Origin: Paraburkholderia largidicola
Lineage (GTDB): Bacteria > Pseudomonadota > Gammaproteobacteria > Burkholderiales > Burkholderiaceae
DNA length: 64,000 bases
Assembly: GCF_013426895.1 (NCBI RefSeq)
Contig: NZ_AP023176.1
Span: 1,302,001-1,366,000 of the forward strand
Direction of reading: 5' to 3'
The notes below the pieces were generated by a model. It was given only the letters and a program-made list of their open reading frames with translations, searched no databases and had not been told where the DNA came from. The translations under genes were made by a program, and so were the position numbers. This document shows positions 27,876 through 36,219 of the stretch, piece after piece. Numbering within the stretch: the stretch's first letter is position 1; the number at the start of each line of letters is the position of its first letter.

Positions 27876-30800
27876 ATGACAAGAATGACGTGGCGTCGCG
27901 TGCACGCTGTGCACGTCGTGCGCGCTTTCGGCCGGCGCTACCGCCGATGTTCGCGCCTGCTCGGCATGCTGCTCGCAGCGCTGACGATCCAGCCGTGGCT
28001 CACACAAGGCGCACTCGCACAGACGACGGTTGCCGCCGGCGACACCGAAACGGGAGCGACGATCGGCGGCACGGAGAACGTGCTCGGCAAGACAGTCAAC
28101 GATAGCGTGACGCTGGGCGGCTTGCAGAACGTGTTGTCGGGCGGCGTCACCAGCAACACGAACGTCGGCACGGGCGGCACGCAGGCCGTCTTGTCGGGCG
28201 GCGTGGCGCAGAGCACGAGTGTCGCTGCGGGCGGACTCATGCAGGTGTCGTCGGGCGGCGTTGCACGTGGCGCGACCATCAGCGGCGGCAGCGATATCGT
28301 CGACGCGGGCGGCACGACGAGCGGCACCACGCTGCTAGGCGGTGCGTCCGAAGTCGTCTCGTCCGGAGGCGAAGCAAGTGGCACGGTCGTGAGCGGCTCG
28401 TCGATGCAGACCGTCGCGGGCGGCGGTATCGCGAGCGGCACGACGGTACGCAGCCTGGGGACGGTGACCGTGTCGTCGGGTGGTGTCGTGCGTGGAGCGA
28501 CGGTCAGCGCCGGCGGGCAGATCATCGTATCCGCAGGCGGCAGCGCGACGCGCACGACGGTCTCGTCGGGCGGCATCGACTCGGTCATGGGCACGGACCT
28601 CTCGGCCACCATCAGCAGCGGCGCGTCGCAGAACGTGTTGTCGGGCGGAACGGCGAGCGCGACGACGGTGCTCGGCGGCGGCCAGAGCATTGTCAGCAGC
28701 GGCGGTTCGGCGGTGGGCACCATCCTCAGCGGCGGCACGCTCACCGTTTCGGCGGGCGGCCATGCGACGGCTACGACGATCAACGCGGGCAGCATCGAAA
28801 ACGTTGCGGGCATCGACACGTCGGCAACGGTCGGCGCGGGCGGCAGATTGATCGTGTCGTCCGGCGGCGTTGCGAGTGCGACGAACGTCAACAACGGCGG
28901 CCAGGCGAGCGTCGGCAGCGGCGGCTCGATCGTGAGCGCCGTCGTGAGCGGCGGCGCGCTGACGGTTTCCTCGGGCGGCTCGGCGGTATCGACGACGCTC
29001 TCCGCAGGCGGCACCGAGAACGTTCAGGGCACCGACAGCGCGGCGAATATTCGCGGTGGCGGCACGCAGAACGTGCTGGGCGGCGGTGTCGCGACGAGCG
29101 CGACCGTCAGCAACGGCGGACGGCAAACGGTATCGGCGGGCGGCACGGCGAGCAACACGACCGTACTCAACGGCAGCACGATCACAGTGTCCGGCGGCGC
29201 GACCGCGACGGGAATCGTGCAATCGAGCGGCGCGGCGCTCATCACCGACACGTCGGCCACTGTCAGCGGCGTCAACGCCGACGGCAACACCTTCTCGATT
29301 TCAAGCGGCGCCGCGAACAACGTCCTGCTCGAAAACGGCGGCACGCTGACGGTGCTGACTGGCAATTCGGCAACCAATACGCACATCGTCAATCAAGGTT
29401 CTGTTGTGGTCGTCGCGGGCGCGTCGGCCACGACCACCACGGTCGGCAACGGCGGCACCTTGACGGTGTCGTCCGGCGGCGCCGCGACGAACGTCACGCA
29501 GCAGGCGGGCGCGGCGCTCGTCACGAATACGTCGGCAACGGTCACTGGCACCAACACCGCGAACGGCACCACCAACGCGTTCTCGATTTCCAACGGTGTC
29601 GCGCAAAACGTATTTCTCGAAGGCGGCGGCTCGCTGAGCGTGCTGGGCGGCACCACGGCGAGCGGCACGCAGATCGGCAATCGCGGCAGCGCGACCGTGC
29701 AAGGCGGCGGCGAAGCGGACAACACGACGGTCAGCAACGGCGGGCAATTGCTCGTGTCGTCGGGCGGCGTCGCGGACGGCGCGACGGTGAACAACGGCAG
29801 CCGGCTGATCGTGTCGGGCGGCGGCACGGCCGTCAATGTCACGCAGAGCGCGGGTGCGGCGCTCATCACCGATACGTCGGCGACCGTGAGCGGCAGCAAC
29901 GCGAGCGGCGCGTTCAGCATCGTCGGCGGCCAGGCGCAAAACGTGATCGTCGAGAACGGCGGGCAACTGTCCGTGCTGGCGGGCGATACGGCGACCCAGA
30001 CCACGGCCGGCAGCGGCGGCCTCGTGATCGTCTCGGCGGGCGGCACGACGATCGACACGTCGGTCAACAGCGGCGGCGCGCAAACCGTGCTGACGAACGG
30101 CACCGCATCGGCGACCACGGTGTCGAGCGGCGGCAGGCTCACTGTGTCGTCGGGCGGAACAGCGGTCGGCGTCACGCAATCGGCGGGCGCCGCGCTGATC
30201 ACCAACACGTCCGCGACGGTGATCGGCAACAACGAAAATGGCGCATTCACGATCCTCTCCGGCACCGCGCAGAACGTGATCGTCGAAAACGGCGGCGCGC
30301 TGACGGTGCTCGCGGGCAACACCGCGATCAACACATCGGTTGGCAGCGGCGGCATCGACACGGTGTTGGCGGGCGGCACGGCAAGCGGTTCGTTCGTGAC
30401 CTCGGGCGGCTCCGAAGTCGTGTCGGCGGGCGGCACCACGGTCGGCACGACAGTGACGTCCAACGGTTCGCAGACGGTGTTCGGCACCGCGTCGGGCACG
30501 ACGGCGATCGCGGGTGGCAATGTGATCGTCAGCGGCGGCGGCAGGACGAGCGGCACGGTCGTCAGCAGCGGCGGACGGGAACTCGTATCGTCGGGCGGCA
30601 CGGCTCAAGGGACGCAGGTCGTGTCCGGCGGCACGCAGGACGTCGCGGGCGGCACCACCAGCAACACGCAGGTGAGCAGCGGCGGGCAGCAGGTCGTGTC
30701 GTCGGGTGGCGTCACGCGCGGCACGGTGGTGAGCAGCGGCGGCACGCAGGCGGTTCTGGCAGGCGGCACGGTGAGCGGCACGCAGGTCAGCGGCGGCACG

Positions 30801-33164
30801 CAACTGGTTTCGTCGGGCGGTGTTGCGACGGGAACGTCCGTCGGCAGCGGCGGATCGAGCATCGTGACGTCGGGCGGCACGGCGAGCGGCACGATCGTGA
30901 CAAGCGGCGGTTCGTCGATCGTGAGTTCCGGCGGGACCGCGAGCGGCACCGTCGTGAGCAGCGGCGGCAGCGAGGTGGTGTCGGGCGGGACGACGGTCGG
31001 CACATCGGTCGGCAGCGGCGGCCAGCAGACGGTGACGGGCGGAGGCAAGACCAGCGGCACGACGGTGGCCTCGGGCGGTTCGCAAACGGTCAGTTCGGGT
31101 GGCATCACGTCCGGTACGACAGTCGCCTCGGGCGGCACGCAAACGGTCGGCGCGGGCGGTGTGACGTCCGGGACGTCGGTCGCTTCGGGCGGCTCGCAGA
31201 CAGTCAGCTCGGGCGGCGTGACGAACGGCACATCGGTCGCATCGGGCGGCATGCAGACGGTCGGCTCGGGTGGCGTGACGAACGGCACATCGGTCGCATC
31301 GGGCGGCATGCAGACGGTCGGCTCGGGCGGCGTGACGTCAGGCACGATGGTGGCGTCGGGCGGCACGCAGGACGTGCTGTCGGGCGGCACCGCGAACGGC
31401 TCGATCGTCGCAAGCGGCGGCACGCAGACGGTGTCGAGCGGCGCGAGCGTGAGCGGCACGCAGGTGCTGAGCGGCGGCACGCAACATCTGTTCGGATCAC
31501 TGACGAATCCCGTCGTGTCCGCGGGTGGCACGCTGACGATCGGCCAGGGCACAGCGGCGGGCGAACTGGTCGGCAACACCGTCAACGACGGTCTGCTGGT
31601 CTTCAACCGGCCGGACGCAATCACGTACACGGGCAATGTCACGGGCGCGGGCCGCATCGAACAGCAAGGCACGGGGACCGTCGTGCTGAACGGCGACAGT
31701 CATCTGTTCACGGGCGCGACCGAGGTGATGACGGGCACGCTGGCCGTCGGCGATATCGACAACCCCGGCGCGCAACTGGGCGGCGACGTCATCGTCGATG
31801 CGCCAGGCACGCTGCGCGGGCATGGTTCGATCGCGGGCAGCGTGACGAACAACGGCGTCGTGATGCCGGGCGGTTCCATCGGCACGCTGACGGTCGGCGG
31901 GAACTATACGCAGGCCAGCAGCGCCACGCTCGCGATCGAAGTGAGCCCGACCTCGGGTTCGCAACTGCGCGTCGGCGGCGCGGCGACGCTCAATGGCGGA
32001 CTGCGGATCGTCTACGACCCGGGCACCTATCAGGCAACGCGATACGCAATCGTGACCGCAAACGCGGGCGTGAATGGACGCTTCACGAATGTATCGAGCA
32101 CGCTCGCCAGCGGCGCGAACCTCGGCGCGTTACAGCAATCCGTCGAATATGCCGCGAACGAAGTCGATCTGGTGCTGAGCGGACTCGGGCAGCAACCGCC
32201 CGCCGACAGCGCACCGACGGGCGTGACGATCGTCGCGCCCACCGACACGAGCATTTACACCGCGCTCGGCACGACGCTCGCGCTGTCCGCGCAGGCGACC
32301 AACGCCGCGCTGCTCGAACGCGTGGCGCTGGCGGGCTACGAGATGGTCGGCAAATCGGTGTGGGTGAACGCGACGGGTTCGCAGACGAAGGTGCACGGCA
32401 CGGGCAGCGCGCCGGGCTTCGAAGCGCGCAACTATGGCTTCATCGCCGGTCTCGACAATCGGGCCGGCGCGTCCACGGTCGGCGTCGCGGGCAGCTACAA
32501 CCACAACGACATCAGCGAGGACGGTATGGGCGACTCCGGCACGACGGATTCGCTGCGCGCGGCGCTGTACGGCACGAGAACGTTCGGCCCCGTCGATGTC
32601 TCCGCGACGGTTGGCGCGGGCATCGATTTTCTGTCGCAGAAGCGGCCTTTCGGCACCCTGGGCACGGCCGAAGGCGATCACGTGGGACAGGAAGCGTCGG
32701 CGGCGGCGCAGGCGGCGTTGCCGCTCGCAATCGGCGGCGTCAAGGTGACGCCGCGCATCGGCATGCGCTTCTCGTATCTGCACGCCAACGGCTTCAGCGA
32801 AAGCGGCGCGAATGGCCAGGATCTGACGGTCGGAACAGACAACGTGCGCAGCCTGCAACCCTACGCGCAGATTTCGTTCGACAAGGACTTCGGCAATCAG
32901 CTACGGCCGATGAACCTCGAACTGCGGGTCGGATATGCGCGCGAGTTGCTCGGCACCGGGCGCACCGTGACGGTCGGCGCGCAGGACGGCACGCTGTTCG
33001 CCGCGACGGGCACCACGTTGCCGCGCGACCAGCTGACGGCGGGCGTCAGCCTCGGCATGCAGCCGACGAAAGCGTTGCGCGTGTCGATCGACTATGACGC
33101 ACTGATCGCGACGGGGCATGCGTCCGCGCAGGCGGCGCATCTGCAGGTGGGTTATCGGTTCTGA
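27876..33164 (+). CDS. AIDA/TibA-type self-associating autotransporter adhesin
   Basis: 1,762 residues. The signal peptide is long (about 49 residues, ending ALA-Q). Residues 50 to about 1208 are an array of about 19-residue AIDA-type repeats ('GGTQTVSSGGVTSGTTVASG' pattern). These are rich in Ser, Thr and Gly and are the acceptor sites for O-heptosylation. A pertactin-like junction follows (about 1230-1480, 'GSIAGSVTNNGVVMPGGSIG'). Then comes the 12-strand translocator barrel (about 1490-1762) ending in 'QVGYRF'. GGGGA precedes ATG 27876. It is co-oriented with a TibC-like heptosyltransferase. By analogy with AIDA-I and TibA it should mediate cell aggregation, biofilm formation or attachment to hosts. 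Confidence 0.92.
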   Translation: MTRMTWRRVHAVHVVRAFGRRYRRCSRLLGMLLAALTIQPWLTQGALAQTTVAAGDTETGATIGGTENVLGKTVNDSVTLGGLQNVLSGGVTSNTNVGTGGTQAVLSGGVAQSTSVAAGGLMQVSSGGVARGATISGGSDIVDAGGTTSGTTLLGGASEVVSSGGEASGTVVSGSSMQTVAGGGIASGTTVRSLGTVTVSSGGVVRGATVSAGGQIIVSAGGSATRTTVSSGGIDSVMGTDLSATISSGASQNVLSGGTASATTVLGGGQSIVSSGGSAVGTILSGGTLTVSAGGHATATTINAGSIENVAGIDTSATVGAGGRLIVSSGGVASATNVNNGGQASVGSGGSIVSAVVSGGALTVSSGGSAVSTTLSAGGTENVQGTDSAANIRGGGTQNVLGGGVATSATVSNGGRQTVSAGGTASNTTVLNGSTITVSGGATATGIVQSSGAALITDTSATVSGVNADGNTFSISSGAANNVLLENGGTLTVLTGNSATNTHIVNQGSVVVVAGASATTTTVGNGGTLTVSSGGAATNVTQQAGAALVTNTSATVTGTNTANGTTNAFSISNGVAQNVFLEGGGSLSVLGGTTASGTQIGNRGSATVQGGGEADNTTVSNGGQLLVSSGGVADGATVNNGSRLIVSGGGTAVNVTQSAGAALITDTSATVSGSNASGAFSIVGGQAQNVIVENGGQLSVLAGDTATQTTAGSGGLVIVSAGGTTIDTSVNSGGAQTVLTNGTASATTVSSGGRLTVSSGGTAVGVTQSAGAALITNTSATVIGNNENGAFTILSGTAQNVIVENGGALTVLAGNTAINTSVGSGGIDTVLAGGTASGSFVTSGGSEVVSAGGTTVGTTVTSNGSQTVFGTASGTTAIAGGNVIVSGGGRTSGTVVSSGGRELVSSGGTAQGTQVVSGGTQDVAGGTTSNTQVSSGGQQVVSSGGVTRGTVVSSGGTQAVLAGGTVSGTQVSGGTQLVSSGGVATGTSVGSGGSSIVTSGGTASGTIVTSGGSSIVSSGGTASGTVVSSGGSEVVSGGTTVGTSVGSGGQQTVTGGGKTSGTTVASGGSQTVSSGGITSGTTVASGGTQTVGAGGVTSGTSVASGGSQTVSSGGVTNGTSVASGGMQTVGSGGVTNGTSVASGGMQTVGSGGVTSGTMVASGGTQDVLSGGTANGSIVASGGTQTVSSGASVSGTQVLSGGTQHLFGSLTNPVVSAGGTLTIGQGTAAGELVGNTVNDGLLVFNRPDAITYTGNVTGAGRIEQQGTGTVVLNGDSHLFTGATEVMTGTLAVGDIDNPGAQLGGDVIVDAPGTLRGHGSIAGSVTNNGVVMPGGSIGTLTVGGNYTQASSATLAIEVSPTSGSQLRVGGAATLNGGLRIVYDPGTYQATRYAIVTANAGVNGRFTNVSSTLASGANLGALQQSVEYAANEVDLVLSGLGQQPPADSAPTGVTIVAPTDTSIYTALGTTLALSAQATNAALLERVALAGYEMVGKSVWVNATGSQTKVHGTGSAPGFEARNYGFIAGLDNRAGASTVGVAGSYNHNDISEDGMGDSGTTDSLRAALYGTRTFGPVDVSATVGAGIDFLSQKRPFGTLGTAEGDHVGQEASAAAQAALPLAIGGVKVTPRIGMRFSYLHANGFSESGANGQDLTVGTDNVRSLQPYAQISFDKDFGNQLRPMNLELRVGYARELLGTGRTVTVGAQDGTLFAATGTTLPRDQLTAGVSLGMQPTKALRVSIDYDALIATGHASAQAAHLQVGYRF
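28080..31500 (+). repeat. AIDA-type 19-residue repeat array
   Basis: A run of 57-bp units encodes the adhesin passenger. Most are diverged, but two adjacent units, 31218-31274 and 31275-31331, differ by a single base in my reading, indicating recent duplication. Three longer internal blocks also recur, each with an 'ALITDTSATVSG' or related segment. Confidence 0.8.
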
Positions 33165-33191
33165 GCGCGTGAAGCTGTGCGGCGACTCGCG

Positions 33192-33215
33192 GGCGGCATG
33201 CTTCGGTATGCCGCC
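33192..33215. terminator. Hairpin with TTCG tetraloop between convergent genes
   Basis: GGCGGCATGC (33192-33201) pairs with GTATGCCGCC (33206-33215), one G-U pair, around the very stable TTCG loop. It lies 27 bases after the adhesin stop and 40 before the AraC stop. No T-run; probably ends or protects both transcripts. Confidence 0.55.
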
Positions 33216-33255
33216 GCCGACCATGCCCTGCCCGCTCGCGTGCGTGTTTCGCCGA

Positions 33256-34089
33256 TCATGAAAACGCCGCCTGATAGACCTTCGGCGTCACGCCCGTTTG
33301 CTGCTTGAACACGCGCGTGAAGTGCGACTGGTCGGCGAATCCGGTTCGTGCGCCGACTTCCGCGATCGGCCGGCCGGAACGCAGCATCGGCATCGCGTGG
33401 CGCACGCGTTCCTGCTGCTGGAACGCATGCGGACTCAATCCGGCTTCGCGCTCGAATGCGCGCAGCAGCACGAACGGCGTCACGTTGAACTCACTGGCGA
33501 GCGTCGACAATGTGACGCGCGCGTGCAGGTCTTCGCACAGACGGTTCTTCACCGCGCGAACCAGCGCAGGCTCTCTGCGGACGACAGGAAGACCGGCAGC
33601 GCGTGCCGCATGCCGCGCATGCAGACCGACGACCGCGCAAGCCAGCGCCTCACTGCGCTTGAATGGATCGTCGTCCACTTCGGAACACCAGTTCACGCCG
33701 TAAAGGTAGCGCGACACTTCCGCGTCGGCGATAAAGGGACTCGTCACTTCGAACCGTTCGCGTCGAGGGATGCCAAGCCGCTCGCAATAAGCAGCGAGCG
33801 CCGCGGGCTGCACGTGTTCCACTCGCATTTTCCAGTGACCATCGCCGGCGGCTACGCCTGCATGCACCACATCCGCATCGATGACGATCACGTCGCCGCG
33901 ACGGCACAGGCGCCGCTCCTGCCGCACCTCGACCGCGAGCGTGCCGCCCGTGATCACTGCGAGGCAATGCGTGTCGTGCGTATGCGGCGGATACCGGTGA
34001 CCGACGAACTGCCCCTTGAGCATGACGGCGTCCATCACGTCGGGCGCGCGCCAGAGCTTGACGGAAGGCGTCGGCAGTGTGGCTTTCAT
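33256..34089 (-). CDS. AraC-family regulator
   Basis: 277 residues. An N-terminal cupin ('GHRYPPHTHDTHCLAVITGG', 'CRRGDVIVIDADVVHAG') probably senses a small molecule. The C-terminal double helix-turn-helix spans about 180-277 ('VTLSTLASEFNVTPFVLLRA', 'PIAEVGARTGFADQSHFTRV', 'FKQQTGVTPKVYQ'). Its ATG overlaps the stop of the quinone reductase gene (ATGA, 34086-34089), so it is the last gene of a four-gene minus-strand operon. It most likely controls this operon and the divergent GMC/alkylsulfatase genes. Confidence 0.92.
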   Translation of the reverse strand: MKATLPTPSVKLWRAPDVMDAVMLKGQFVGHRYPPHTHDTHCLAVITGGTLAVEVRQERRLCRRGDVIVIDADVVHAGVAAGDGHWKMRVEHVQPAALAAYCERLGIPRRERFEVTSPFIADAEVSRYLYGVNWCSEVDDDPFKRSEALACAVVGLHARHAARAAGLPVVRREPALVRAVKNRLCEDLHARVTLSTLASEFNVTPFVLLRAFEREAGLSPHAFQQQERVRHAMPMLRSGRPIAEVGARTGFADQSHFTRVFKQQTGVTPKVYQAAFS

Positions 34090-34808
34090 CGCAAGGCGGC
34101 CTGTGGAAGCGGACGAAAAACATCATCATAGTCCTCCAGCCGGGGCATCGTCATGACCGGCTGCCCGTCGATCCCGTCGACGAAATCGCCCCAGCGCGCG
34201 AGCGTAGCCGCCCGCTCGGCTGGCGAGCAGTAAGGAACATGCCACGCGAAGAACGGTTCGAGCACCTCGTAGCCGACATAGCCGAGCGTGCCCTGCAACA
34301 GATGACGCAGCATGCCGTGCACGAGTTCGCCATGAATACCTTGCGCGCCGAACATGTGCTCGCGTCCGCCCAGCGTGACGCCGATCGCGGCGCGCTTGCC
34401 CGCCATGCCACCACGACCGTAGATGCGCTTGCCGCCGTACATCGCGCCCGACAGGAAGCATCGGTCGATCCAGCCCTTGATGAGCGCCGGCACCGAGAAC
34501 CAGTAGAGCGGGAACACCAGCAGCAGGACGTCGCTGGCCATCAGCGCATCGACTTCGCGCCGGATGTCGGGCGCGACCGTGTCGTGTTCGAGCGCATGGC
34601 GCTGCTCCAACGCGTAGACGAGGTAGTCCTGCCTGGCGCGTTCCGTGAAATCGCTCGCGCGGACGACGGGATCGAAGTCGAGCGCATAGAGATCGGAAAA
34701 GCTCACGTTGTCGCCGCGCGACGTCAGGCGGCTGCGCGCGTCATGCGCCATCGCCGTGCAGAAGGAATGCGGCTCCGGGTGGGCGTGGACGATATGGACT
34801 CTACGCAT
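34086..34808 (-). CDS. NAD(P)H:quinone reductase-like flavodoxin (MdaB/KefF/NQO1 family)
   Basis: About 240 residues from ATG 34808, which has GGAGG upstream. The start 'RRVHIVHAHPEPHSFCTAMA' is the FMN-phosphate site of the family. 'DFDPVVRASDF', 'VLLLVFPLYWFSVPALIKGW' and 'FLSGAMYGGKRIYGRGGMAG' are the usual later motifs. Such enzymes perform two-electron reduction of quinones or electrophiles with NAD(P)H. The open frame extends 70 codons further upstream, but that part overlaps the enoyl-CoA hydratase gene. The start overlaps the hydratase stop by 8 bases and the stop overlaps the araC start, so the genes are translationally coupled. Confidence 0.9.
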   Translation of the reverse strand: MRRVHIVHAHPEPHSFCTAMAHDARSRLTSRGDNVSFSDLYALDFDPVVRASDFTERARQDYLVYALEQRHALEHDTVAPDIRREVDALMASDVLLLVFPLYWFSVPALIKGWIDRCFLSGAMYGGKRIYGRGGMAGKRAAIGVTLGGREHMFGAQGIHGELVHGMLRHLLQGTLGYVGYEVLEPFFAWHVPYCSPAERAATLARWGDFVDGIDGQPVMTMPRLEDYDDVFRPLPQAALR

Positions 34809-35535
34809 GAGGGATCGACCTCCATGAAACAGCGGGAATATAGGCGTTGAGATACGCAAGCTCGCTGTCGATCGCCTGCGCCGCCGACCGTGTGATGCCT
34901 TCGCGCAACAGGCGCCGCGTGGCCTGAAGCGCGCTCGGCGGCTTCGAGGCGAGGCGCGTGGCGTAGTCGAGCGCCGCTTCGCGTACCTCGGCGTCACGCA
35001 CCACGCGCGACACGAAACCACATTGCAAGGCTTCCGCCGCGCCGACCGGCCGACCGCTCATCAACCAGTCGCGCGCCACCAGATCGCCGACCCGGCGGGC
35101 CAGCAAGGCCGTCGCGCCCGCTTCGGGGACGATCCCGAGATCGGCGAAGGGAAAGCGGAACATCGCGCTTTCGCCGGCGACCACCCAGTCGGCATGCAGC
35201 AGCATCGTCGCGCCGAAGCCGACGGCCGCGCCGTTGACGGCGGCGACGAGCGGCTTGGGCTGTTCGGCAAAAGCGTTGATGCAACGTGTGACTGCGCCGT
35301 CGGTGGTCTGCGGCCACAGCGAGCCGAATGCCGCCGTATCGTGGCCTGCGCAGAAGCAATCGCTGGTTCCATGCAGCAGCACGCAATGGACGCGCACATC
35401 GCCCTGTGCCAGCCGCAGCGCGTTCGCGAGCGCATCGAACATCGTGCCGTTGAGCGCGTTGCGCTTGTCCGGGCGGTCGATGCCGATGGACCAGATTTGC
35501 CCGTCCAGTTCGGATGTGAGGTTGGCGATCATCAT
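34801..35535 (-). CDS. Enoyl-CoA hydratase/isomerase (crotonase) family protein
   Basis: 244 residues. 'IDRPDKRNALNGTMFDALAN' is the N-terminal crotonase signature. 'CFCAGHDTAAF' holds the first oxyanion-hole segment, and 'LVAAVNGAAVGFGATMLLHA' the second. The following 'FPFADLGIVPEAGATALLAR' carries an acidic residue (the E of 'PEAG'), usual for catalytic members. Hydration of 2-enoyl-CoA or a related isomerase reaction is expected; the exact acyl chain is unknown. Its ATG overlaps the stop of the DUF2000 gene (35532-35535). In this operon it could serve beta-oxidation of fatty acids formed from alkyl alcohols. Confidence 0.9.
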   Translation of the reverse strand: MMIANLTSELDGQIWSIGIDRPDKRNALNGTMFDALANALRLAQGDVRVHCVLLHGTSDCFCAGHDTAAFGSLWPQTTDGAVTRCINAFAEQPKPLVAAVNGAAVGFGATMLLHADWVVAGESAMFRFPFADLGIVPEAGATALLARRVGDLVARDWLMSGRPVGAAEALQCGFVSRVVRDAEVREAALDYATRLASKPPSALQATRRLLREGITRSAAQAIDSELAYLNAYIPAVSWRSIPHA

Positions 35536-35984
35536 GCGAACAGCGCAAAGCCGCCGACCAGTTTGCCGATCCTGTTCCTCGGGCCGACCAGGCCGATTGC
35601 GAGGTACTGCAGTGCGGGGCCGGACAGCGCGTTGACGGCATCGAGGAAGGCGCCGTAGTCGGTCGTGGCCTGCCCTTGCACGGGGAAATCCACCACGTCG
35701 CAGTGCGCCAGCGATTTCTGCCGAAGCTCGCTCAACTGCTGCGTCGTGGCCTTGAGCACGGGAATGCCGATGGGGATCAGACCGGGATGCGCGGTGCCGT
35801 CGCTCTCCCGCAATGGCGCGCCGACCAGATGGCTGTGGCGCTGCCCCAGCGTGAATGCGACGACGGCTGCCGCGTTCGACGCCTTGCCCGGCGCCAGCGC
35901 TTCATCCACGACGATGACGCAGCGCTCCGGCTTGCGTGCGGCTTCCGTATCGATCAATGACTGTGCTTCTGCTTGCAAGGACAC
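35532..35984 (-). CDS. DUF2000-like small protein, first gene of the AraC operon
   Basis: About 150 residues from a GTG at 35984, preceded by a rich AGGAGAAGGGAA ribosome site. The text 'KPERCVIVVDEALAPGKASN', 'AAVVAFTLGQRH' and 'PIGIPVLKATTQQLSELRQK' matches the DUF2000 family as I remember it. That family is structurally related to peptidyl-tRNA hydrolase II but of unknown function. The longer open frame upstream (to 36200) lies in the divergent promoter and is not credible. It overlaps the next gene by the ATGA arrangement. Confidence 0.65.
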   Translation of the reverse strand: MSLQAEAQSLIDTEAARKPERCVIVVDEALAPGKASNAAAVVAFTLGQRHSHLVGAPLRESDGTAHPGLIPIGIPVLKATTQQLSELRQKSLAHCDVVDFPVQGQATTDYGAFLDAVNALSGPALQYLAIGLVGPRNRIGKLVGGFALFA

Positions 35985-36105
35985 TTCCCTTCTCCTGATG
36001 AACAAAGCCTGGAGAAATGCTAGGGAAAGTCCGATCGAAAGTATTGGACGATTTTGCAGGACGTCGCTTGAGCACGGGCAAGCCGATCCAACGATATCCC
36101 GCCCC

Positions 36106-36122
36106 CTACCCGATTCGGGTAG
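36106..36122. promoter_or_regulatory. 17-bp operator candidate between the two divergent operons
   Basis: CTACCCGA (36106-36113) and TCGGGTAG (36115-36122) are perfect inverted arms around a single T. It is 98 bases before the GMC start and 122 before the DUF2000 start, a natural place for a shared regulator such as the operon's AraC protein or an unlinked factor. Confidence 0.55.
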
Positions 36123-36219
36123 TCCCGCCGTTCCGATGCTGCCTCTATCGTCGTACCGCATACACCCTGGAGACAGGGACGGCGCGCGCGCCTCCCGCAA
36201 AACAAAAAGGAATTCACCG

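Noticed and set aside
27670..27882. Hydrophobic minus-strand ORF between the heptosyltransferase and the adhesin
   Set aside because: It arises from an A/C-rich spacer and overlaps the adhesin start on the other strand; runs of Leu, Val and Phe come from low-complexity DNA and no ribosome site was seen.
27938..31672. Minus-strand Pro/Thr/Val-rich ORFs opposite the AIDA adhesin
   Set aside because: Same effect: antisense frames of Gly/Ser/Thr-rich repeats without start signals.
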